5,085 nucleotides of DNA from Desulfuromonadaceae bacterium (GTDB taxonomy: Bacteria; Desulfobacterota; Desulfuromonadia; Desulfuromonadales; Geopsychrobacteraceae), in contig WTCI01000228.1 in NCBI GenBank assembly GCA_013138655.1, forward strand, positions 1-5,085. Reading direction: 5' to 3'. A program made the translations under genes and the position numbers. Under the pieces are notes generated by a model. It saw only the letters and a list, made by a program, of their open reading frames with translations, was not told the origin of the DNA and ran no database searches. Below are positions 1-4,932 of this stretch, piece after piece (position 1 is the stretch's first letter; each line of letters begins with the position of its first letter).

Positions 1-294
1 GTGTTGGCTTTTCGTCGGGTTGAAGAGGGTTCTTCGTTGTCCGATTCATTGGCGCGAACCGGTTTTTTCCCGCCGTTGGCCTTACGCATGGTCGGCGTTG
101 GAGAAACCTCCTGGTCTTTAACCGAGATGCTGAGTGATATTGCCGATTATTATGAAGCTGAAGTTGAACGACGTCTGACCCAGTTGACCACGATGATTGA
201 ACCGATTCTGATGATGATCATGGGTTTGATGATCGCATTTATTATCGTCGCCATGTATGTTCCGATATTCCAGCTTGCCGGAACTGTCGGGTAA
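1..294 (+). CDS. gspF: GspF/PilC-family inner-membrane platform protein, C-terminal fragment
   Basis: This is the last 97 codons of a gene whose 5' part lies before the window; the GTG at base 1 is only the first in-frame codon, not a start. The fragment matches the second T2SSF domain: a glycine-rich turn and amphipathic helix (about residues 8-33), a GExSGxL-like motif (GETSWSL, about 33-39), the stretch MLSDIADYYEAEVERRL, then IEP at about 66-68 and a final hydrophobic segment (about 69-91) ending in the usual MYVPIFQL. GspF/PilC proteins are polytopic inner-membrane proteins that hold the assembly ATPase and couple ATP turnover to pilin extraction. One oddity is Trp in place of the usual Gly in the GExSG motif. 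The gene ends 15 bases before the ATPase gene, which fits a shared transcript. The family is certain; whether to name it gspF, pilC or mshG is not. Confidence 0.9.
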   Translation: MLAFRRVEEGSSLSDSLARTGFFPPLALRMVGVGETSWSLTEMLSDIADYYEAEVERRLTQLTTMIEPILMMIMGLMIAFIIVAMYVPIFQLAGTVG

Positions 295-309
295 CGGTGT
301 GAGAGTTAT

Positions 310-2028
310 ATGACCTATCAACGGCAACAGATCGGACGGATTCTTGCTGACATGGGAGCGATTGCCCCGGCGGAAATCGATCTGGTTCTGGAAAAACAGC
401 AGAACAGCGGTAAAAGATTCGGGGCGGTCGGTGTTGAAGCCGGGATGTTTTCAGACGCCGAACTGGCCCAGGCCCTGGCATCCCAGTTCCAGTATGATTA
501 TATCGATCTGAGCGAAGAAATTCTCGATGCTGAACTGGTTGCAACCCTGCCGAGCGACATCCCGATCAAGTATAATCTCATTCCCCTGAAACAGCAGGGC
601 AATACCCTCGTTGTTGCGATCGATGATCCGACCAATGTGGCTGCTCTTGATCAACTGGAACTCCAGCTCGGATTATCGTTGGAACTGAAGATTGCCGCAA
701 AAGGTCAGATCGAACGTTTGATCGAGCGTGGTGCCGGATCTCAGCGGGTTTTGCGCGAGGCCTCGGAAGACTTCAAGTTGCAATTGATCAAAGAGACGGA
801 TAAAGGGGATGAGGTTCTTTCGATCGACAAATTGACGGCTGATACCAGCCCGATTATCCGCTTGATCGACTCCACCCTGTTCGATGCCCTGAAGAAACGC
901 GCCAGCGATATCCACATTGAAGCGACCGGTGAGGGGGTGGTGATCAAGTATCGTGTTGATGGCGTCCTCTATCAGGCGACAGAGACGATTGACAGCCGCT
1001 TTCAGAGTCCGATCATTTCCCGGATCAAGGTCATGAGTGAGTTGGATATCTCCGAACGGCGGATTCCGCAGGATGGTCGCTTTAAGGTTCGGCTGGGTGA
1101 TAAGTCGATCGATTTCCGGGTTTCGATCATGCCGACCATCTTTGGCGAAGATGCGGTGATCCGGATTCTGGACAAAGAATCCATTGCCGCCGATATGCAG
1201 GGATTGACGTTCGAGGCGCTCGGTTTTGCTGAACGGGAAATGCAGCGCATGCGCCGACGGATTCGTGAGCCTTACGGGATGATCCTGGTGACCGGCCCGA
1301 CGGGAAGCGGCAAAACCACAACCCTGTATGCGGCTTTGTCTGAAATCAATTCAGCAGAGGAAAAGATCGTCACCATAGAAGATCCGGTTGAATATCAGGT
1401 CAAAGGGGTTGTCCAGGTTCCGGTCAATGAGAAGAAAGGGTTGACCTTCGCCCGTGGCCTGCGCTCAATATTACGCCATGACCCGGATAAGATTATGGTC
1501 GGTGAGATTCGCGATCCGGAAACTGCGCAAATTGCTGTTCAATCAGCATTGACCGGTCACCTGGTTTTCACCACAGTCCATGCCAACAATGTTTTTGATG
1601 TGCTGGGACGCTTTCTGCATATGGGGATCGATCCTTACAATTTTGTCTCCTGCCTCAATTGTGTTCTGGCCCAGCGTCTGGTGCGGGTGCTTTGTAAACA
1701 CTGTAAAGAACCGGTCAGCCACGATTCCGGGTTTCTGGCATCTTATGGATTAACGGATGAGCAGTGTGCCGCTGCCGACTTCCATGATGCTCCCGGGTGC
1801 AAAGAATGTAACGGCCTCGGCTATTCCGGACGCAGCGCGATTGTTGAACTGCTGGAAATGAACGATGAAATGCGGGAGATGATTGCCGCGAAGTGCCCCG
1901 TGTCAGAATTAAAAAAGAAAGCCCATGAAAACGGCACGATCTTTTTAAGACAGGCCGCTCTGGAAAAAGTTCTTCGCGGGGAAACAACCTTCCGCGAGAT
2001 TGATCGCGTCACCTTTGCGGAAGGGTAG
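310..2028 (+). CDS. gspE: GspE/PilB/MshE-type filament assembly ATPase with MshEN N-domain
   Basis: A 572-residue hexameric traffic ATPase that powers filament extension at the cytoplasmic face of the inner membrane. The N-terminal domain has two 24-residue MshEN motifs (7-30 and 36-59) joined by a five-residue spacer, the layout of the c-di-GMP-binding domain of MshE. A linker (about 130-175) leads to the N2 domain (about 176-300). The catalytic domain shows Walker A GPTGSGKT (329-336, Lys335), an Asp box TIEDPVEYQ (355-363), Walker B IMVGEIRD (395-402, Glu399) and a His box LTGHLVFTTVHANN (414-427). A zinc-binding tetracysteine is present: CxxC at 462/465 and CxxC at 497/500. Length is normal and all catalytic motifs are intact. 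The four-cysteine site and an extension-type sequence argue against a PilT retraction ATPase. The ATG at 310 has only a short GAGAG at 301-305 ahead of it, but the MshEN motif begins at residue 7, so the start is sound. gspE, pilB and mshE are alternative names. Confidence 0.96.
   Translation: MTYQRQQIGRILADMGAIAPAEIDLVLEKQQNSGKRFGAVGVEAGMFSDAELAQALASQFQYDYIDLSEEILDAELVATLPSDIPIKYNLIPLKQQGNTLVVAIDDPTNVAALDQLELQLGLSLELKIAAKGQIERLIERGAGSQRVLREASEDFKLQLIKETDKGDEVLSIDKLTADTSPIIRLIDSTLFDALKKRASDIHIEATGEGVVIKYRVDGVLYQATETIDSRFQSPIISRIKVMSELDISERRIPQDGRFKVRLGDKSIDFRVSIMPTIFGEDAVIRILDKESIAADMQGLTFEALGFAEREMQRMRRRIREPYGMILVTGPTGSGKTTTLYAALSEINSAEEKIVTIEDPVEYQVKGVVQVPVNEKKGLTFARGLRSILRHDPDKIMVGEIRDPETAQIAVQSALTGHLVFTTVHANNVFDVLGRFLHMGIDPYNFVSCLNCVLAQRLVRVLCKHCKEPVSHDSGFLASYGLTDEQCAAADFHDAPGCKECNGLGYSGRSAIVELLEMNDEMREMIAAKCPVSELKKKAHENGTIFLRQAALEKVLRGETTFREIDRVTFAEG
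2019..2025 (+). promoter_or_regulatory. Ribosome binding site that fixes the PilM-like start at 2033
   Basis: GGAAGGG lies 7 bases before the ATG at 2033 and overlaps the last codons of the ATPase gene, whose TAG stop is 2026-2028. The frame is also open from a TTG at 2000, but nothing like a Shine-Dalgarno sequence precedes that codon, and the actin-fold start (LGLEI) begins only after the ATG. Termination of the ATPase and initiation of the next gene are 4 bases apart, so translation is probably coupled. Confidence 0.75.
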
Positions 2029-2032
2029 GACG

Positions 2033-2959
2033 ATGCCGGGAAGAACCTGTCTGGGATTGGAAATTCGTCAGCAAGGGCTCCGGGCTGTTGCTGTTCAGCG
2101 TCGCGGCAAAAATATCGTTCTGGTCGGAGGACAGACCCTGTCATTGGCTGAAACTGTGTTGCAACCAGGTTTCAGGGAACCGAATATTTCTCAACCGGAT
2201 CTCTTTATCGATGCAGTGAAAGAGTTAATGTCCCCGCTCGTAAAACGGGATACCCGGATCGCTGTTGCTCTTCCCGATCGTTCCGGACAGCTGTTTTTGC
2301 TGGATATCGAAACTCCATTTAAAAATCGGGCAGAAGGGGTCGAAATTGTTCGCTGGCGTTTGAAGGATCTGCTGCCTGATAAGTCAACAAGTCAGGTGGC
2401 GCTGGATTTTCAGGTTTTGGAAGAGAAAGAATCGGGGCAGAAAAGAATCCTCGCCGCCGTGATGACACAGGATGTCTTGTCGCAGTACGAGAGTCTTCTT
2501 GATCAGGCTGGATATGCCGCTTCTGTTGTCGATTTTCATTCTCTGGCGCTCTATAATGCCTACCGCACGAAAATCGATCTGGGGCGAGATTTTATTATGA
2601 TCGGGGCCGATGGTTGCCAGTTCAGCATCCTGATTTTTGTCAACCGGATTCTGAGTTTTTGCCGAGTGAGGCAGATCAGCCAGGATCACCGGCAGGTTTT
2701 TCAGGAAATCAATCGGTCGCTGGTGAATTATCGTAATGAACAACCCGCTTTCAGTCGCCAGTCGGTATATCTGCATTCCGACTGGCAGGACCGGGAGGAG
2801 CTGTTTGTTGCCGTGAATGCTGCTTTTGATCAGGATGTTCAATGGCTGGTATCTCCCGTGAGCAAACTGATGAACGGCGATCAGCCGACTTTTACAGGTG
2901 CTGAAGCCAACGGCATGGCGGCCGCTCTCGGGGTGGCTGAGCGTATGATACAAAGGTGA
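2033..2959 (+). CDS. pilM: PilM/GspL-like actin-fold assembly protein
   Basis: A 308-residue soluble protein with no membrane segment, consistent with PilM/MshI-type proteins: actin-like (ASKHA) cytoplasmic proteins that bind the N-terminal tail of PilN and link the motor to the alignment complex. Family features are the first strand-turn-strand LGLEIRQQGLRAV (7-19), VALPDR (78-83), the RWRLKDLLPD segment (107-116) followed by a VALDFQVL strand, and a second core repeat FIMIGADG (187-194) followed by SILIF. The C-terminus (GMAAALGVAERM) is also typical of PilM. The phosphate-binding loops are weak: the usual DIGxxSxK is replaced by EIRQQGLR, so nucleotide binding is doubtful. The protein is somewhat shorter than typical PilM (about 350 residues, from memory). 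The ATG at 2033 is preferred over the in-frame TTG at 2000 because of the Shine-Dalgarno sequence at 2019-2025. Position between the ATPase and the PilN-like gene supports the call. MshI is an alternative name. Confidence 0.85.
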   Translation: MPGRTCLGLEIRQQGLRAVAVQRRGKNIVLVGGQTLSLAETVLQPGFREPNISQPDLFIDAVKELMSPLVKRDTRIAVALPDRSGQLFLLDIETPFKNRAEGVEIVRWRLKDLLPDKSTSQVALDFQVLEEKESGQKRILAAVMTQDVLSQYESLLDQAGYAASVVDFHSLALYNAYRTKIDLGRDFIMIGADGCQFSILIFVNRILSFCRVRQISQDHRQVFQEINRSLVNYRNEQPAFSRQSVYLHSDWQDREELFVAVNAAFDQDVQWLVSPVSKLMNGDQPTFTGAEANGMAAALGVAERMIQR

Positions 2960-2975
2960 TGGCGTCGCAAAAAGT
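2958..2975 (+). repeat. Left terminal inverted repeat of the intergenic element
   Basis: This 18-base arm matches the reverse complement of 3092-3109 at 14 positions; the longest uninterrupted match is TCGCAAAAA (2965-2973). Its first two bases are the last two of the PilM-like stop codon. Confidence 0.6.
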
Positions 2976-3000
2976 CCGCCCGACTGCGTTAAGGGTGTCG

Positions 3001-3055
3001 AAGGGGACTGAAGGGGACTGTCCCCCGGTTCTGGTCTTAAAGGGGGGCTGTCCCC
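3001..3055 (+). repeat. Cluster of GGGG(A/G)CTGTCCCC palindromic units
   Basis: AAGGGGACTG occurs twice in direct tandem (3001-3010 and 3011-3020). The second copy continues into the perfect palindrome GGGGACTGTCCCC (3013-3025, six-base arms around one T). A third, one-mismatch copy GGGGGCTGTCCCC lies at 3043-3055, so the two full units start 30 bases apart. In RNA the C-run of one unit can also pair with the G-run of the next: 3020-3026 with 3042-3048, seven pairs including one G-U, around a 15-base loop. Competing folds are therefore possible. From memory, similar GGGGACTGTCCCC strings recur between genes of deltaproteobacterial genomes; this was not checked. Confidence 0.7.
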
Positions 3056-3091
3056 GGCCTTTAGCCCATCATCACCAGAGTTACCGTACTT

Positions 3092-3109
3092 ATTTTTTGC
3101 GAAAGCATC
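3092..3109 (-). repeat. Right terminal inverted repeat of the intergenic element
   Basis: This arm contains TTTTTGCGA (3094-3102) and CATC (3106-3109), the inverted partners of the left arm. It ends four bases before the ATG of the PilN-like gene and so occupies the place where that gene's ribosome binding site should be. The only purine-rich candidate there is a poor GAAAG at 3101-3105. Confidence 0.6.
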
Positions 3110-3113
3110 TCAA

Positions 3114-3662
3114 ATGAAGTTATCGATCAATCTTGCGAGTCGCCGTTATCTTGATCAGCGGGCCCTGAAGATGATTCTCTCTGGTGTCATTGTGCTGCTG
3201 CTCTTTGTGCTGGTAATCCAGGGGAATGCTTATCTTAATGACCGTCAACTGGCCCGGCAGCATCAGGCACACTTGGAATCATTACAGGAGCAACTGCGCG
3301 GCAAATTGCCCAAACGCCTGACCCTGGAAGAACTTGCTGAACAACGTCAGGCGTATAAGCGAGCCGAAGTGCTGCTGCAGAGGGATGCTTTCCGCTGGAC
3401 AGCACTGTTTGATCGCATGGAAAGTTTGCTTCCGGACGGGGTGGGTTTACGCAGTTTCAGCCCTGACTACGACAAGAACAGTCTTTTGATGAACGGAGTC
3501 GCAAAAAAATTAAAAAATTTACAGGATCTGCTCGACAATTTAAAGGCCGATCAGTTCAATCAGGTGTATCTGAAAAAACAGGGGGAAGTCAAAGTCGATG
3601 ACGGCCGTGGTGGTAAACGGACCGCCTTGAGCTTTTCTATCAGCCTGGAAGGGGTATTCTGA
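3114..3662 (+). CDS. pilN: PilN-like bitopic alignment-complex protein
   Basis: A 182-residue inner-membrane protein with PilN architecture: a short cytoplasmic tail holding the PilM-contact motif INLA followed by SRR (5-11), one transmembrane helix (about 20-37), a charged coiled coil (about 42-92), then a compact periplasmic domain (about 95-182) of the ferredoxin-like fold. Within that domain, the run FDRMESLLPDGVGLRSFSPDYDKN and the closing FSISLEGVF are typical of PilN, as is the segment ending in LLDNLKADQFNQVYL. PilN joins PilM in the cytoplasm to PilO in the periplasm. The ATG at 3114 is chosen because the INLA motif starts four residues later; no strong Shine-Dalgarno sequence precedes it, only GAAAG at 3101-3105. 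The gene sits right after the inserted element and overlaps the next gene by one base, so the two are probably translationally coupled. MshJ or GspL/M-type naming is possible. Confidence 0.85.
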   Translation: MKLSINLASRRYLDQRALKMILSGVIVLLLFVLVIQGNAYLNDRQLARQHQAHLESLQEQLRGKLPKRLTLEELAEQRQAYKRAEVLLQRDAFRWTALFDRMESLLPDGVGLRSFSPDYDKNSLLMNGVAKKLKNLQDLLDNLKADQFNQVYLKKQGEVKVDDGRGGKRTALSFSISLEGVF

Positions 3663-4243
3663 TGACACAGAAATATCCTCTATTGACTGCTGCGTGGGAA
3701 CAGAATCGCATCCGGATCATGGTGATTGTCATTCTGCTGTTGTTCGTTGTGGGAGCTTATGCCGGACAGCGATGGATTGTTGAACCGAATTTGCTGGCGT
3801 TAAGAACAGAACAGACCCGTTTACAGCAACATGTTCGGCAACGGCAAATGGAATTTGCCAACAGTGGCATTCCCGTTTCTGCCGCAGAGCAGATCGCAAA
3901 AAACCTTCAGCAATTCAATCGCCTGATTCCGTCACAAATGGATTTTTCGGTCTTTCTCGGAGAACTGTTCGATTGGTCGGGACAGGCCGGTCTGGAGATT
4001 CACCAGATCAGTTATCAGCCCAAACATGAGAAAAAAACGGGTTTTCTGCGCTATGGGCTGAGCTTTTCCGTCAAGGGGGACTATTCTCAAGTCAAAAAGT
4101 TTATTCATCTGTTGGAGAATGCGCAGCGCATTCTGCTTATCGAGAAGATTTCTCTGGTCGAGTCTTCAACCGGTAAAAAGGGCCGGCATAACGTGGATTT
4201 AAGGATTGAGCTGACAACTTATTTTCAGGAGGGTTCAGCGTGA
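3662..4243 (+). CDS. pilO: PilO-like bitopic alignment-complex protein
   Basis: A 193-residue protein with PilO layout: a 16-residue cytoplasmic tail, one transmembrane helix (about 17-35), a coiled coil (about 42-66) and a periplasmic ferredoxin-like domain (about 75-193). Family signs are LQQFNRLIPSQMDFSVFLGEL, then a GLEIHQISYQP strand, then the pair GLSFSVKGDYSQVKKFIHLLE and ILLIEKISL, which is the usual core of PilO. PilO forms heterodimers with PilN and sets the spacing between the motor and the secretin. The ATG overlaps the last base of the PilN-like stop codon (TGATG), with GGAAGGGG at 3647-3654 placed 7 bases upstream, so coupling with the PilN-like gene is likely. The gene in turn overlaps the next one by 4 bases. 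GspM is the equivalent name in a secretion system. Confidence 0.87.
   Translation: MTQKYPLLTAAWEQNRIRIMVIVILLLFVVGAYAGQRWIVEPNLLALRTEQTRLQQHVRQRQMEFANSGIPVSAAEQIAKNLQQFNRLIPSQMDFSVFLGELFDWSGQAGLEIHQISYQPKHEKKTGFLRYGLSFSVKGDYSQVKKFIHLLENAQRILLIEKISLVESSTGKKGRHNVDLRIELTTYFQEGSA
4227..4232 (+). promoter_or_regulatory. Strong ribosome binding site for the GTG start at 4240
   Basis: AGGAGG lies 7 bases before a GTG that overlaps the TGA of the PilO-like gene (GTGA, 4240-4243). It is the best Shine-Dalgarno sequence in the window and decides in favour of this non-ATG start; starting there also gives a full N-terminal membrane anchor. Confidence 0.8.
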
Positions 4244-4920
4244 GCCGCGCGCGGATTATGCTTCTGTTGCTGGTTGTGCTCTGCGTGGCGGTTGCCTATG
4301 CCTGGCTGGCGACGCCGAAGCAGCGCAGAATTACCCCGGGACAGAGCCTTCCGCGACAAACGGATCTGCGTCGAGAGAAAGTTGTCCCGGCAGCCTTTCC
4401 GGCTGTTGCTGATCTTGATTTCTCCGGCGATGGGGATTCCCACTATCGGGCACCCCGGAAAAACCTTTTTGGTCCTCTATATCTGCCGCCGAAACCGGTC
4501 AAACCACGGCACGTTCCGCTACCACCGAAAGTCATAAAAGCGGTTGAAAAACCCCCCAAAGTTGTTCCGGTTGTTATTCGGCCGCAAGGTCCGAAACCGA
4601 TTCAGCCACTGGATGTCTTGGGCTACCTGAATAAAGCTGGAGAATATACGGTTTTTCTATCGTCGAAGAAGGGTGATATCTTTCTTGTCAAAGCGGGCGA
4701 TGCTTTTGCTGATGATCTGGTGGTCCGCAGCGTCAGCGTCAACGAGATGATCATCGGTCGTCGACAGACAGATCAGCAGGTTGTGCTGCGACTGGGAGAA
4801 GTAAAATCCCAGCGGCTATTGGATCTCAGATTACAGTCGAGTCGTCCCGCGTTTGAATTTCCGCAAAAGCTGAACTCGAACAAACCGAAACCGGGTGATG
4901 ACCCTGGTGTGAATAAATAA
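4240..4920 (+). CDS. GspC/PilP-like bitopic protein with HR-type periplasmic domain
   Basis: A 226-residue protein expected to connect the inner-membrane PilN/PilO complex to the secretin. It begins with an uncleaved-looking anchor (about 6-24); the only cysteine there (Cys15) follows Leu, so there is no lipobox, unlike classic PilP lipoproteins. An RKNLFGPLY motif (73-81), the N-x-F/L-x-P element common to GspC and PilP relatives, leads to a linker rich in Pro, Lys and Val (about 82-123). A small beta domain follows (about 124-196, from PLDVLGYLNKAGEYTVFLSSKKGDIFLV to VVLRLGEV), matching the homology region of GspC or the PilP beta-sandwich that binds the secretin N-domains. A polar tail (about 197-226) ends the protein and has no evident match. 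The GTG start has a strong Shine-Dalgarno sequence at 4227-4232 and overlaps the upstream stop. The secretin-like gene follows after 12 bases. GspC, PilP and MshK are alternative names; the fold call is good, the exact name is open. Confidence 0.75.
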   Translation: MSRARIMLLLLVVLCVAVAYAWLATPKQRRITPGQSLPRQTDLRREKVVPAAFPAVADLDFSGDGDSHYRAPRKNLFGPLYLPPKPVKPRHVPLPPKVIKAVEKPPKVVPVVIRPQGPKPIQPLDVLGYLNKAGEYTVFLSSKKGDIFLVKAGDAFADDLVVRSVSVNEMIIGRRQTDQQVVLRLGEVKSQRLLDLRLQSSRPAFEFPQKLNSNKPKPGDDPGVNK

Positions 4921-4925
4921 AGAGG
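4919..4925 (+). promoter_or_regulatory. Ribosome binding site for the secretin-like gene
   Basis: AAAGAGG overlaps the stop codon of the preceding gene and sits 7 bases before the ATG at 4933. Two further in-frame ATGs follow at 4960 and 4966; only GGGG at 4949-4952 could serve the former. The site therefore favours 4933, although a shorter signal peptide from 4960 or 4966 would look more ordinary. Confidence 0.6.
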
Positions 4926-4932
4926 TTGAAGA

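Larger units (their letters stand above)
2958..3109. mobile_element. MITE/REP-like non-coding element with imperfect terminal inverted repeats
   Basis: This stretch fills the only sizeable gap in an otherwise tightly packed operon and contains no open frame of note. Its ends are imperfect 18-bp inverted repeats, 2958-2975 and 3092-3109, identical at 14 of 18 positions, with the shared cores GATG and TCGCAAAAA. Between them lies a G/C-rich block of palindromic repeats (3001-3055). The left end overlaps the TGA stop of the PilM-like gene (2957-2959) and the right end stops four bases before the ATG of the PilN-like gene. There is no transposase, so if mobile it would need one acting in trans. 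CAAA occurs just outside both ends (2951-2954 and 3111-3114) but at unequal distances, so a target-site duplication is not established. Calling it mobile is inference from structure and position; a fixed regulatory leader is the alternative. Confidence 0.5.

Noticed and set aside
242..544. 100-residue minus-strand frame across the F-E junction
   Set aside because: It is antisense to conserved coding sequence at both ends and its composition is unlike a real protein.
2000..2032. Upstream TTG extension of the PilM-like gene by 11 residues inside the ATPase gene
   Set aside because: No ribosome binding site precedes the TTG, whereas GGAAGGG is well placed for the ATG at 2033, and the family's first strand begins just after that ATG.
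2384..2953. 189-residue open frame on the minus strand opposite the PilM-like gene
   Set aside because: It lies wholly antisense to a well supported gene, its protein has no recognisable motif, and it is rich in His, Gln and Ser as expected for a shadow frame.
3001..3020. Short tandem direct repeats that might suggest a CRISPR-like array or phage attachment site
   Set aside because: The units are only 10-13 bases, there are no spacers of regular size, and there is no cas, integrase or tRNA gene nearby.
3076..3113. Possible promoter before the PilN-like gene (TTACCG and AT-rich bases around 3081-3098)
   Set aside because: No acceptable -35/-10 pair at 16-18 base spacing was found by eye; the AT-rich run is explained by the terminal inverted repeat.
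4274..4537. 87-residue plus-strand frame inside the P/C-like gene
   Set aside because: It is out of frame with a gene that has a strong ribosome binding site, a membrane anchor and a recognisable domain; the alternative frame has none of these.
4891..4920. Possible terminator at the end of the P/C-like gene (GGGT-GATG-ACCC hairpin)
   Set aside because: The stem is only about four pairs, lies within the coding region and is not followed by a T-run; the next gene begins 12 bases later with its own ribosome binding site.
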